DNA from: Armatimonadota bacterium
GTDB taxonomy: Bacteria > Armatimonadota > Fimbriimonadia > Fimbriimonadales > Fimbriimonadaceae
Assembly (NCBI GenBank): GCA_017303935.1
Contig: JAFLBD010000003.1
Coordinates: 124,001 to 188,000, forward strand
DNA length: 64,000 bases
Direction of reading: 5' to 3'
In this document: one piece after another, positions 18,589 to 30,750 of the stretch
Numbering within the stretch: position 1 is the stretch's first letter
Layout of the letters: every line of letters starts with the position of its first letter
Translations under genes and position numbers: made by a program
Notes under the pieces: model-generated
Told to the model about the DNA's origin: nothing
The model's database searches: none
What the model saw: only the letters and a program-made list of their open reading frames with translations

Positions 18589-18598
18589 AGGAAATTCC

Positions 18599-20008
18599 AT
18601 GAAAAACCTAATCTCAAAATTCGGCGTTGCCATCGCACTCGCGGCGACGCTACTGGTCCTAGCGATAGGTTGCGGTGGCGGAGGTGCGACGGGTGGCTCT
18701 ACTGGCGTCCCGCTCACCCTCTTCGTTACTGACAACTACCGTGACGGCTACGACGGCGTGTACGGCACCATCTACAAGATGGAGTTTTTGCAAGCTGACA
18801 GCACCGCAGCGACCGTGTATGAGAGCACCGAAGGCAAGACTTTCAACTTCCGCAAGCTGTGGAGTGGTTCGAGCCGATATGCATTCCTTAGCAAGGCAGA
18901 CATTCCTGCCGGAACCTACACCGCTGTTCGGTTGACCATTGCTCCAACGATGCAAGTGTTCGCCACTGGCAATACGACTGGCACAACATACCCAGTTGAA
19001 GGAACCACAAACGGCGCTGGAAAGATCGTGATCACCGCCGACTTCTCGGTCGACAAGGTGATCAACTCCCCTGACGATCTCGCAATCGACTTCGACCTGG
19101 CCAGTTTCACACTCTCGGGTGGCAAGCTGGTTCCAGTGATTCGCGACGACAACAGCAACAACGTTGACGATAGTTCTCGACACGAAGAAGACGATGTGCA
19201 CGGCACGGTCTCTGATCTGACTTCGAGCGCGGGTGCCTATACGTTCACGTTATCGATGCCACGCGGTCAAACGATGGCCGTGCGCACCAATGCTGGTACT
19301 GCGATCTTTAATTCAAACGGCACCTCAAGTCCATCGCTTTCAAACGGCGATAGAGTCGAGATTCGCGGAACCTACAACACCGCTGGCGCATACTACGATG
19401 CGGTTTCCGTGAAGATCGAAACTGGCGACGGTAGCAGCGAAGATCCACACGAGGCAAAAGGTTCGCCAAGCTCGATTGACGCAGATTCTGGCACGTTCAT
19501 GATCACGACGAACGAGACAGAAGGGTTCTTCCCTAACGCCAATCCGTTCAGCGTGCAAACGAATAGCGGCACCATCTACCGAAGCGGCTCGGGAGTCACG
19601 ATGCAAAAGGCTGACTGGTTTGCTGGCCTCTCTTCTGTCAAGTTCGTTGAAGTCGAAGGCACTTACAACTCCACTTCGGGCGTGTTCACCGCAACCAAGG
19701 TGAAGTACGAAAATGAGAGCCACGGTGGCGACGACCCAGGTTCGGAGGCCGAAGCTCGAGGCACAGCTGGTTCCTTGAATTCTGGCGCACGAACATTCTC
19801 GATCAGTCTCATCGAATGGGAAGGATTCTCGCCAACTGGCAACTCCGTTTCCGTTCAACTCGCTGGCAAGTTGGAAATCAAGAACTCTGCAAATGAGAAC
19901 ATTTCAGAGAGCACGTTCTTCAGCACAGCGAATGCCAAATCGGTGAAGGTCGAAGGCAAGTTCGACGGAACTAAGATCATCGCAAGAGAGATCAAGATTC
20001 TTAACTGA
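18599..20008 (+). CDS. Lipoprotein with DUF4382-like domain and DUF5666-like repeats
   Basis: 469 residues from the ATG at 18599 with AAGGAAA upstream. The signal peptide ends in AIGCGGGG, a lipobox followed by Gly-rich linker. Residues of about 35-190 (VPLTLFVTDNYRDGYDGVY through LASFTLSGGKLVPVIRDD) fit DUF4382, a carbohydrate-binding-like domain. Three repeats follow, each with the scheme GTVSDLTSSAGAYTF, VEIRGTYNTAGAYYDAVSV, like DUF5666. The last repeat ends with VKVEGKFDGTKIIAREIKIL. Probably a surface lipoprotein, and its ligand is unknown. A 14-bp palindrome sits just upstream. Confidence 0.85.
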   Translation: MKNLISKFGVAIALAATLLVLAIGCGGGGATGGSTGVPLTLFVTDNYRDGYDGVYGTIYKMEFLQADSTAATVYESTEGKTFNFRKLWSGSSRYAFLSKADIPAGTYTAVRLTIAPTMQVFATGNTTGTTYPVEGTTNGAGKIVITADFSVDKVINSPDDLAIDFDLASFTLSGGKLVPVIRDDNSNNVDDSSRHEEDDVHGTVSDLTSSAGAYTFTLSMPRGQTMAVRTNAGTAIFNSNGTSSPSLSNGDRVEIRGTYNTAGAYYDAVSVKIETGDGSSEDPHEAKGSPSSIDADSGTFMITTNETEGFFPNANPFSVQTNSGTIYRSGSGVTMQKADWFAGLSSVKFVEVEGTYNSTSGVFTATKVKYENESHGGDDPGSEAEARGTAGSLNSGARTFSISLIEWEGFSPTGNSVSVQLAGKLEIKNSANENISESTFFSTANAKSVKVEGKFDGTKIIAREIKILN

Positions 20009-20014
20009 TTCTTT

Positions 20015-20989
20015 CTAGATCTCTTCCCCGCCCAGGTTCAAGTTCTCTTGAATCTGGGCGTTTTCTTGACTAATCTTCGCGTTACGCTTTAGCCCAGCTG
20101 GCTTTGCTCTGGCCAATGGAGTCCCATTGGAGAATTCGATTAGCTGTTCATCTGGCGATTCAATGATCTGCTGTAGGCTGAGCATTGGCCGAGCTAAGAA
20201 TCGCTCATCTTGGGTGGATGCTGCGCGCGCTGGTTGAGATTCGCGCGGCTGGTTAAACGGGCAGACCTCTTGGCAGATGTCGCAACCAAACGTCCACGCG
20301 CCAAATTTCTGGCTGATTTCCTTCGGAATCTCGCCCTTGTGTTCGATGGTCCAAGCGCTGATGCATTTACGCGAATCCACTTGCCATCGCTCGCCGCTGA
20401 GTTCGATCGCGCCGGTCGGGCACGCGTCGATGCACGCTGAGCAATTTCCGCAGCCACCACCGCTCGGTTCAGATGCCGGAAGCACTGCGGTCGTCAGAAT
20501 CCCGCTCAACAGAAAGTACGACCCTGTTTTTGAGTCGATGAGCATCGTGTTCTTGCCAAACCAACCGAGTCCCGCGCGACGTGCCAGTTCGCGCTCTAGA
20601 ATCGGCGCGGAGTCCACGAACACTCGGAATGTGTCGTTCGGAAACGCTTTTTGGAGTCTGATCACGAGCTTCTTCAGCCTTGCGCGGAGAACGTTGTGAT
20701 AATCGCGGTTCAGGGCATACCGCGCGATGCGTGGATATCCCAGACGGTACGGATTGGGCTGAGCATAGTTCTTTGCGAATAGGATGGCCGACTGCGCGCC
20801 AGGCAGGACCGACTGGACTGATCTTCGCAACTCGACTTGCTCCTTGAGGAAATGCATGGTCGCGTGGTTGCCGTCTTCGATCCAGCGCTGAAAATGTGGA
20901 TAGCCTTCGAATTCTGCATTGACCCCGGCGATACCGACGCGCTCGAACCCAAACTCGCGGGCCAAGGACTCAAGTTCTGCGTGTTGCAT
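20015..20989 (-). CDS. queG: Epoxyqueuosine reductase
   Basis: QueG reduces epoxyqueuosine in tRNA to queuosine using cobalamin and two 4Fe-4S clusters. The 324-residue protein has the corrinoid-domain block VDSAPILERELARRAG followed by GWFGKNTML. Two cluster-binding motifs follow, CGNCSACIDACPTGAI and CDICQEVCPFN, and the C-terminal NGTPLARAKPAGLKRNA is the usual ending of the core. It lacks the longer HEAT-like tail of E. coli QueG (about 380 residues). It overlaps rsmA by 20 bases, last gene of a G5/3D-rsmA-queG operon. Confidence 0.95.
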   Translation of the reverse strand: MQHAELESLAREFGFERVGIAGVNAEFEGYPHFQRWIEDGNHATMHFLKEQVELRRSVQSVLPGAQSAILFAKNYAQPNPYRLGYPRIARYALNRDYHNVLRARLKKLVIRLQKAFPNDTFRVFVDSAPILERELARRAGLGWFGKNTMLIDSKTGSYFLLSGILTTAVLPASEPSGGGCGNCSACIDACPTGAIELSGERWQVDSRKCISAWTIEHKGEIPKEISQKFGAWTFGCDICQEVCPFNQPRESQPARAASTQDERFLARPMLSLQQIIESPDEQLIEFSNGTPLARAKPAGLKRNAKISQENAQIQENLNLGGEEI

Positions 20990-21806
20990 CCCAATCCTGC
21001 GCGAGCTTCATCCAAGCATCAAGGCTGACCTCGTGGGGCCGGATGGCGTTGTGGTAATCGTGAGCATCAAGCCAATCGGAGAAGAGCGATTGCGGTAGAT
21101 TCAACGCCTTGAGGTTGTTGGCCAAGGTCTTCCTGGGTTGACTGAACGCCTGCCTCACCAAGGACTCGTGCGACGCATCCAGCTTTTTGGGCATCGCAGG
21201 TTTGGGCACAAATTGAAGCACGAGGCTATCGACCTTTGGCGGCGGGAAGAACGCGCCAGCGGGGGCCTTGCACACGATCTCGACGTCAAATCTCGATTTG
21301 AGAAACACGGATATCGAGCCGATCTCGCGATCTCCGGGCTCGGCGAGGATCTTTTCACCGACCTCCTTTTGCATCATCAGGATGGCAACAACGTAGTCTG
21401 ATCGGAACCGGGTGAAGGCGGTCAAAAGCGGCCCAGTGATGTTGTACGGCATGTTGCTCACCACCGCTCTCGGCGAAGGAAGTTCGCGGCAGTGTTCTCC
21501 AAGATTGACTTGGAGCGCGTCCGCCTGAATCACCTTTGCAGAAGGAGCCGATTCGGTAAGAGCGCTGACTGCGACTGGATCGATTTCGACCGCAGAAACT
21601 GGCAACTGCTCGGCTAAACGGGTGGTGAGTACACCAGGGCCGGGACCGACTTCGAACACGGATTTTGCGCCAAAAGCTTCTACCCGTGAAACGATGGCTT
21701 CTACGACGTTGGGCGAGATCAAAAAATGCTGCCCGAACAGCTTGGTCGGCTTGAGGCCGTGCCGTTCGAGCAGCGATTTTAGTGTTGGAACGTCACACAG
21801 ATTCAC
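20970..21806 (-). CDS. rsmA: 16S rRNA (adenine-N6,N6)-dimethyltransferase
   Basis: RsmA/KsgA dimethylates two adjacent adenines near the 3' end of 16S rRNA. 278 residues with the expected blocks: LFGQHFL, the SAM-binding EVGPGPGVLT, the catalytic NMPYNI (usually NLPYN), and FFPPPKVDS, followed by the C-terminal helical domain. The start codon is GTG at 21806, 5 bases after the G5/3D gene. A G5/3D protein next to rsmA recalls the yabE-rnmV-ksgA order of Bacillus. Confidence 0.96.
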   Translation of the reverse strand: MNLCDVPTLKSLLERHGLKPTKLFGQHFLISPNVVEAIVSRVEAFGAKSVFEVGPGPGVLTTRLAEQLPVSAVEIDPVAVSALTESAPSAKVIQADALQVNLGEHCRELPSPRAVVSNMPYNITGPLLTAFTRFRSDYVVAILMMQKEVGEKILAEPGDREIGSISVFLKSRFDVEIVCKAPAGAFFPPPKVDSLVLQFVPKPAMPKKLDASHESLVRQAFSQPRKTLANNLKALNLPQSLFSDWLDAHDYHNAIRPHEVSLDAWMKLAQDWDATRRT

Positions 21807-21811
21807 TGTGT

Positions 21812-22453
21812 TTAGCGTTCGTTAAAGATGTGAACTTTGACCTTGCGGCGTCCCCATTGTCGGCATTCGCGTTCTGTTGGCAGGCAAACGTCAATGATGT
21901 TGCCCTTGATCGCTCCGCCTGTATCAGCGGCGATGGCGAAGCCATAGCCTTCGACAAAGCATAGTGTGCCGAGCTTGATTTGCCGGCGATCTACAGCGAT
22001 GACGCCGTACTTTGCGGGCAACCCGCTAGCGGTTTTGAAAGTTGGATTCTTTCGTCCTGCGCTTGGTGTGTATGCGGTCGAGTTCATGACTCGGACGCTG
22101 GCGCGGGTGAAGCTTCCTCGGCTGGTCGTGTGTCCTTGACGCCCCATCCCGATGATTTCTTTGGTGGGTTCGATCGTCTCGGTGTTGATCACTTGCCGGC
22201 TAATTTCTTTGCCGTCCAGATTCTTAGTGATCAGGATCGTGGTAACCAATTTTCCGTTCACACCTGGCTGAGCTACTTTGATTCGCCCTGCCGCGAGTTG
22301 TCGATCAAATCGATACTCGGTCTTAAACGGTATTTGCTTCTCGACGGTTTTGGTTTCCGTGCTAGTGGTTTTCGGTTCTTCTTGGCGAGCTTGAGCTGAG
22401 ATTGCGATCACCAGCATGCTTGCGAGAAGAACGGGAGCTTTGCTATTCATCAT
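21812..22453 (-). CDS. Exported G5 and 3D domain protein (YabE/resuscitation-factor-like)
   Basis: 213 residues from the ATG at 22453, with GGAG nine bases upstream. A signal peptide ends near SAQA. Residues of about 40-110 (EKQIPFKTEYRFD to INTETIEPTKEIIGMG) match a G5 domain, which binds cell-wall or polysaccharide material. The rest, from AYTPSAGRKNPTFKTASG through AADTGGAIKGNIIDVC, is a 3D domain with its Asp residues intact, the fold of lytic transglycosylase MltA. A peptidoglycan-cleaving or wall-remodelling role is likely. It heads the operon with rsmA and queG. Confidence 0.88.
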   Translation of the reverse strand: MMNSKAPVLLASMLVIAISAQARQEEPKTTSTETKTVEKQIPFKTEYRFDRQLAAGRIKVAQPGVNGKLVTTILITKNLDGKEISRQVINTETIEPTKEIIGMGRQGHTTSRGSFTRASVRVMNSTAYTPSAGRKNPTFKTASGLPAKYGVIAVDRRQIKLGTLCFVEGYGFAIAADTGGAIKGNIIDVCLPTERECRQWGRRKVKVHIFNER

Positions 22454-22584
22454 AGGCAGAATCTCCGGCCTTTCGACGCGGATTTGTAAGGTACCCAATT
22501 GATCCTCCAAAAGTCAATTTTGGGCCTCACGAGTGCACCTTTCGGGCACCAAACTTAGATGATCGGTAGATTCACTAGGAATCT

Positions 22585-23796
22585 TTAACGTTCGACTTGA
22601 ACTCGGTGCCTCAATGGTACAGACGGTAGTCCGAGGGTATCCGAACCGGTTGTTGTGGCAACTTTCATCACCCGCTGCAAAATCACCTTGATCGCACCGC
22701 CGATTGGGAATGCGAGCACCATCCCGGTGATGCCGAACAGCGCGCCGCCAGCGATAACCACGAACATGCTCACTAGCGGGCTTAGGCCAACCGCGCTTCC
22801 CACGAGTTTTGGATGGAAAAAGCTGTCCCAAGCCCAGGTGACAATGAACAGAGCGATGACTAGCGCGAACGCGAATGCCCAACTCGATGGCATGTGCATG
22901 AACAGATTGCCGCTAACGCCGCTGAGGCCGGTGACAACGAACAAGATGATGTAATTCAGAACGCCGCCAATAAATGGGATCAGATAGAGGGCGCCAAATA
23001 GAATCGCCAAAAGGAATCCAAACGGCGCACCGCATGCAGTCATCACCACACCCAATGTGAGCGTATAACACGCCCAACTGATTGTCAGTCCGCGCAAGTA
23101 TTTGAGGAAGACATCGCCGACATCTTGCATCAACGAAAGGGTTTGGCGACGAATTGATGGGGGAATCCAAGTCGGGCTCGTCATCTTGATCCGGTCGTAA
23201 TCCAGCAAGATAAAGAGCACCACAAACGGCGTGAGTGGAAGAAGAAGCAACAGTGTCCCAAATGAGCTCGCCGCGCCGAGGAAACTGTTGAAAAACCCTT
23301 GGACCAGTTTTGAGATTTCGGCCCTGCGAGGCTCGACGTATTGCGCCACGATCGCTGATTGCGAACTGGGCAATCCGACACGATCTAGCATCGGGCTGAA
23401 TTGGAGAAGCGCCTTGTCGAGTGGTGCGACTTGGCTGCTCGCTTCAATGCGAAGCTTTGGGTTCCACCGAACGAAATAGTTGTTGGCGTAGCTTTGCGCT
23501 TCAAGATTTCGCGTGAACCCCGTTGCGGTGTTCGTGAGTGAGACAACCTGCCGAGAAACCACCGGGATGGTCACGGCCACGAGTCCGATCAGAGCCACGA
23601 AGAAAACTGTGAAAACGAGCATCACTGCCGAATTTCGCTTCATCCCGCGTACGCGTAGCTTCCTCACGAGAGGTTCAAGCAAAACGGCAATAACGAATCC
23701 CAGGATAAACGGGAGCAAGATGCTGCGCACCGAATAGAAGAAGAAAAGCACGAGTGCCACAACAAACACCCACAGAGCAATCTTCCAACCTGTCAT
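22585..23796 (-). CDS. AI-2E family (UPF0118) transporter
   Basis: 403 residues with about seven or eight membrane helices. A cluster of helices lies at the N-terminus (LWVFVVALVLFFFYSV), followed by a soluble loop of about 120 residues, then the conserved C-terminal block FGALYLIPFIGGVLNYI and HPKLVGSAVGLSPLVSMF. Members include the AI-2 exporter TqsA and sodium/proton antiporters, so the cargo is open. A TAAACT lies 9 bases before the ATG and no Shine-Dalgarno is visible. Confidence 0.93.
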   Translation of the reverse strand: MTGWKIALWVFVVALVLFFFYSVRSILLPFILGFVIAVLLEPLVRKLRVRGMKRNSAVMLVFTVFFVALIGLVAVTIPVVSRQVVSLTNTATGFTRNLEAQSYANNYFVRWNPKLRIEASSQVAPLDKALLQFSPMLDRVGLPSSQSAIVAQYVEPRRAEISKLVQGFFNSFLGAASSFGTLLLLLPLTPFVVLFILLDYDRIKMTSPTWIPPSIRRQTLSLMQDVGDVFLKYLRGLTISWACYTLTLGVVMTACGAPFGFLLAILFGALYLIPFIGGVLNYIILFVVTGLSGVSGNLFMHMPSSWAFAFALVIALFIVTWAWDSFFHPKLVGSAVGLSPLVSMFVVIAGGALFGITGMVLAFPIGGAIKVILQRVMKVATTTGSDTLGLPSVPLRHRVQVER

Positions 23797-23837
23797 CGTT
23801 CGGCAAGTTTAACCTAAACCAGGGGGGCGATTGTTGC

Positions 23838-26695
<2,858 letters not shown>

Positions 26696-26705
26696 GATTG
26701 AACCT

Positions 26706-27569
26706 ATGCGCTGGGTACTCGCTGGCTTGATCGCCACAATTTCATTAACCATTTGGTCAAAACCTGCGAATCGGGTTGTCGGCGACGCCGTTCCGTTTGG
26801 CGAGATCAACGAGAAGTTTATTGATGAGTCATCCGGGATTGCGCAAGGCCGAGTGACGCCAAATACCTATTACACGCACAACGATAGCGGGGATACCGCG
26901 AGGTTCTTTCGGTTCAACGCGCAGCGCAAACTGACAGGCACCTTTAGCCTCAAGGGCGCCGGCGCGATCGACTGGGAAGACATGGCCAGCGCGAAGATTG
27001 GTGGAAAGTCCTACCTCTACTTTGGCGACATCGGGGACAACGCCGAGAAGCGAAAGTACGTCACGGTTTACCGCGTTCAAGAGCCTACAGGTGAAAGCCG
27101 CGAGCTCGACAAATTTGACCGATACGTCCTCACCTATCCGGACGGACCGCACAACGCCGAAACGTTGATGGTGCATCCGACCACGGGCGACATTTACATC
27201 GTCACCAAGACAAGCAAGGCACCTTCCAAAGTCTTTAAGCTCAAAAACCCATCAAAATCGAGTGATTACGAGATGACTTTGATTGGCGAAGTTGACGTAC
27301 CCATCCTGATGTCTGCCGGAAAACTGATCACGGGAGGTGCCATCTCGCCCGATGGCAAATTCGTGGCACTCCGGACCTATCTCCTGGCCTACGAATACCC
27401 CGTGAAGGGCAAATTTGACGATTGGATGAAATCGTCCCCAACGAGTATTCGTACGATCTTTGACGACCAAAACGAATCGATTTGCTATACAATCGATGGT
27501 CGAAACCTTCTTTCGAGCAGCGAAGGTTCACCTTGTAAGATTCAACGAATTCCGATCCAGTACAAATGA
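26706..27569 (+). CDS. Exported beta-propeller-like protein, unknown function
   Basis: 287 residues. An N-terminal hydrophobic segment (VLAGLIATISLTIW) is a signal peptide or anchor. The mature part has THNDSGDTARFFRFNAQRK, DWEDMAS, YFGDIGDNAEKRK and NAETLMVHPTTGDIYIVTK. Such runs are seen in SMP-30/esterase-like six-bladed propellers that read out calcium-dependent or sugar ligands. I cannot assign an activity. The stop overlaps the start of the next gene (ATGA), so the two exported proteins are co-translated and may work together. Confidence 0.8.
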   Translation: MRWVLAGLIATISLTIWSKPANRVVGDAVPFGEINEKFIDESSGIAQGRVTPNTYYTHNDSGDTARFFRFNAQRKLTGTFSLKGAGAIDWEDMASAKIGGKSYLYFGDIGDNAEKRKYVTVYRVQEPTGESRELDKFDRYVLTYPDGPHNAETLMVHPTTGDIYIVTKTSKAPSKVFKLKNPSKSSDYEMTLIGEVDVPILMSAGKLITGGAISPDGKFVALRTYLLAYEYPVKGKFDDWMKSSPTSIRTIFDDQNESICYTIDGRNLLSSSEGSPCKIQRIPIQYK

Positions 27570-29185
27570 AACTTGCTCTTCCAGTTCTGACAGCGATCGC
27601 ATTGGTCACCGTGGCATCCGCACAGCGGGTGTCGCCTGTGACTGCGCTCGCCATGAGCCAGGATGGTAAGCGCGTGGCGGCAGGATATTCAGACGGCTCG
27701 GTTCGGATGATAGAGACGGGTTCAAGATTGGCGAATTGGAAGTGCCCTGGTCCGACTTCCCCGCTTACAGTCAGCCAGCTCTCGCTTTCGCCGGTTGGTG
27801 ATTTTGTCGCTGCGAGCTATCCCGTGCAAGGGTTTTGGCAGCCTGTTCGGTTGATCGGAGCGAAAGACGGCAAACTATCGCGCACGCTATTGGCGGGCAC
27901 CAGTGCAACGTTTTCGGCCAATGGAACAACGATCTATATCGCGACCTCTAGCGGCATCGCGATGGTCGATACAAAGTCGGGAGTCAACGCGGGCTATGTT
28001 CCGAACACGAGTTCGGTGACTTCAATTGCGGTCTCGCCGGATGGATTGAAGCTAGCGACGTATTCCGCAGGAACCGTGCGAGTGTTCAAAATCGATGGCT
28101 GGGCCGTGTTGCAGACCTACCAGTTGCCGAACTATTTCCAATGTTCAGTCGCTTTTGCCTCGGACAACATCTTGTGTGCTTCGTCCGCAGAGGGTGGCGC
28201 GTTGCATCGTTGGGACATGCTGACCGGCAATCCTTTGCCTGAACTCAAAACGAGCTTAGGCGGCGTGATGACCGCGGTGTTCTCACCCGATGGGCGGAAC
28301 CTGGCGTTTCTCTCGAACCAGAATGAAGTGGAAACGATCTCTGTGCTCTCGGGGACCAAGCAGCCCAAGTTTAAGGTGAATCAGGGGTTTGTTGGAGCCA
28401 TTTCGATGAGTGCCGGGCAAGTCGTCCTCGGGATGCTGAGTGGTGAAGTGCGGTTCACTTCCAATTCTGGGATGGTAGTGAGCAAACCGGCCAAGCCAAG
28501 GCGCAAGCCCGATCCAAGCACTTTACCGACGAGCCTTGTTGCCACCACCGTTAACGGCGTGCCTTGCAAGGTGGTCAAGGTGAACCTGAACGATCCGCGC
28601 GTTCGAGTTTCGGTTGAGGTAGCAAATGGATTCCCGTTCGGTGACCAATCGTTTGCTTCATTGGTCAACGAGTCGGGCGCCGATGTCGCGGTGGTTGGCA
28701 CCTTCTTCGATACGGTCAGCCTTCGTCCCGTTGGGGATATCGTGGTGAACGGAAACGTGATCTACCAAGGTCATATGGGCACTGCCCTCACCCTAACTCC
28801 AACCAACGAGACTGGTATGAAGCGTGTTCCTTGGGGGCGTACCCAAGATTGGAGCGGATTTGAAACGGTGTTGAGTTGCGGCCCAGCGTTGGTGCTCAAT
28901 GGCCAGATTGATGTCGATCCGGTGGGCGAAGGCTTCCGCGATCCATCGATTATGGGCGCGGTTCCTCGGGTGGGAGTCGGGATTACCGCGGACAATCAGC
29001 TGATGATCGTGGCTGGCGGCTCAGGACAGACTTTCTACGGGTTCGCAAAGCTGATGAAAGCACTCGGTTGCGAGAATGCCATGAACCTTGACGCTGGATC
29101 GTCCCGTGCGCTGTATTATCGCGGACAGTATTTAATCAAGCCGGCCAGGAGGCTCACGAACATCCTGACCGTGCACATCGATTAA
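27566..29185 (+). CDS. Exported WD40-like propeller fused to an NAGPA (phosphodiester glycosidase) domain
   Basis: 539 residues. A signal peptide ends at ASAQ. Residues of about 25-310 are WD40-like blades (VTALAMSQDGKRVAAGYSDG, VTSIAVSPDGLKLATYSAG, VMTAVFSPDGRNLAFLSNQ). After a basic linker, residues of about 325-539 form an NAGPA/DUF2233 domain: VVGTFFD, LSCGPALVLNG, RVGVGITADNQL and NLDAGSSRALYY. The last usually reads LDGGGSS, so one Gly has become Ala. Family members cleave GlcNAc-phosphodiester or related bonds. The target is presumably an envelope or extracellular glycan phosphodiester. The pairing of the two folds in one chain is uncommon. Confidence 0.85.
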   Translation: MKLALPVLTAIALVTVASAQRVSPVTALAMSQDGKRVAAGYSDGSVRMIETGSRLANWKCPGPTSPLTVSQLSLSPVGDFVAASYPVQGFWQPVRLIGAKDGKLSRTLLAGTSATFSANGTTIYIATSSGIAMVDTKSGVNAGYVPNTSSVTSIAVSPDGLKLATYSAGTVRVFKIDGWAVLQTYQLPNYFQCSVAFASDNILCASSAEGGALHRWDMLTGNPLPELKTSLGGVMTAVFSPDGRNLAFLSNQNEVETISVLSGTKQPKFKVNQGFVGAISMSAGQVVLGMLSGEVRFTSNSGMVVSKPAKPRRKPDPSTLPTSLVATTVNGVPCKVVKVNLNDPRVRVSVEVANGFPFGDQSFASLVNESGADVAVVGTFFDTVSLRPVGDIVVNGNVIYQGHMGTALTLTPTNETGMKRVPWGRTQDWSGFETVLSCGPALVLNGQIDVDPVGEGFRDPSIMGAVPRVGVGITADNQLMIVAGGSGQTFYGFAKLMKALGCENAMNLDAGSSRALYYRGQYLIKPARRLTNILTVHID

Positions 29186-30660
29186 TCGTCGCGTTTCGAG
29201 CTGGGCCTTGCGCGGATGCTTGCCCAGTTTCGCAATTCATCAATCTCTTCGGCCATTGTGCGGCTGAGAGGCACTTGCGCCTTGGCTTCCGCTTCGAGAT
29301 CGTCGTTTGTGAGTTCTCGTCCCGCACCAAATGCGCTGAAAAGTGCGCCTACTACCACCTGCTCGATTTCGGCCCCGCTGAATCCATCTGCGGCCTTTGC
29401 AAGGCGAGGCAGGTCGTAATTCTTTGGATCGCGCGCGCGCTTTTTGAGGTGAATTGCGAAGATGTCAGCGCGCTCTTTTGCGTCTGGAAGATCGACGAAG
29501 AAGATGTCGTCAAAACGGCCCTTTCGCAGCAGTTCTGGCGGCAATTTGCTCACGTCGTTAGCTGTAGCAATGATCACGACGGGCTTTGTCTTTTCTTGCA
29601 TCCAACTGAGGAACGTGGCGAGAACTCGTTGACCGGTGCCGTTGTCTCCTCCTCCGCCCATGCCGCCAAATCCCTTTTCAAGCTCATCCGCCCAGAGGAT
29701 GCACGGCGCGACGCCTTCAGCAACGCGAATCGCCTTTCGCATGTTTTCTTCGCTTTGTCCGACCAGCGAGCCAAAGATTCGGCCCACGTCTAGCTTGAGG
29801 AGAGGAAGATTCCAGGAGGCGCCGACCGCCTTCGCTACAAGCGATTTTCCGCAGCCTTGAACGCCAAGCAGAAGCAATCCCTTTGGCGGCGGGATACCGA
29901 ATTCGCGAGCTTTATCGGTGAGTGCCGTTCCGCGCTTTTGGAGCCATTCTTTGAGAAGTTCTTGACCACCCACATCTTCCAGCTTGTTATTGGCGGGATA
30001 GAACTCCAGGATTCCCGACTTGCGAATGATCTGCTTCTTTTCTTCGATGACCACCGAAAGATCAAACTTTTTGTGCTCCACGAGCGACCGGGCGAAGCAG
30101 GATTCGATTTCGTCGAGCGTCAACCCCTGCGCGGCTTTGATCATTCGCTCACGATCCTCGGCGGCGAGGGTCACGTCAACCTTGTCGTTGCCACTCATGG
30201 AGGCGATGACGTCGTTGAGTTTTGCCTCAATTTCCGCCTTGTTTGGAAGCGGGAATTCGAGCACGGTGATGTCCTTTTCAACTTCTACCGGCAAAACGAG
30301 TTGCGGCGCCAACAAGCAAAGCGTGACTGATTTTCCGCGCAAACTCTCGGCGAGGTCGCGCAGCAACCGAATCACTCGAAGGTCCTTGAGGAACGGGTGA
30401 TAGTCCTTGAGGAGGAAAACGGTCTTGTCGGGGGCTTCCAGAATTTGGGTCAATACCGCGAGCTCTGGGGAGAGACTCGATCGTGATCCTGGCAATTCCG
30501 GAATCAACCCTTTGGTTAGAGACCAGACGTGTAGATTCCGCCCTAGCGACTTGCAGATTCCAGACAAGGCGGATTCTACACGGCGCTCTTCCCAACTCAC
30601 CAAATAGAGCACTGGGTACTGCGCGCGAATCAAAACTTCGATCTCTTGAATGGGATCCAT
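29182..30660 (-). CDS. Ycf46-like AAA ATPase
   Basis: 492 residues. The N-terminal 220 residues ([30 protein letters not shown]) match the first domain of Ycf46 proteins of cyanobacteria and plastids. A single AAA module follows with Walker A GVQGCGKS (266-273), Walker [11 protein letters not shown] (320-329), sensor ATANDV and the arginine-finger region [14 protein letters not shown]. Ycf46 has been linked to carbon or stress regulation in cyanobacteria, and its role elsewhere is unknown. It converges with the NAGPA gene, overlapping by 4 bases. Confidence 0.92.
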   Translation of the reverse strand: MDPIQEIEVLIRAQYPVLYLVSWEERRVESALSGICKSLGRNLHVWSLTKGLIPELPGSRSSLSPELAVLTQILEAPDKTVFLLKDYHPFLKDLRVIRLLRDLAESLRGKSVTLCLLAPQLVLPVEVEKDITVLEFPLPNKAEIEAKLNDVIASMSGNDKVDVTLAAEDRERMIKAAQGLTLDEIESCFARSLVEHKKFDLSVVIEEKKQIIRKSGILEFYPANNKLEDVGGQELLKEWLQKRGTALTDKAREFGIPPPKGLLLLGVQGCGKSLVAKAVGASWNLPLLKLDVGRIFGSLVGQSEENMRKAIRVAEGVAPCILWADELEKGFGGMGGGGDNGTGQRVLATFLSWMQEKTKPVVIIATANDVSKLPPELLRKGRFDDIFFVDLPDAKERADIFAIHLKKRARDPKNYDLPRLAKAADGFSGAEIEQVVVGALFSAFGAGRELTNDDLEAEAKAQVPLSRTMAEEIDELRNWASIRARPSSKRDD

Positions 30661-30750
30661 TTGTTACGGTTAATGCTACCCAGCCGATAGAATGGCCGTT
30701 TCGTGGTCCTGGGTGCAAACCGATCGGGTGTTCTGATCGTCGTATAGGTT

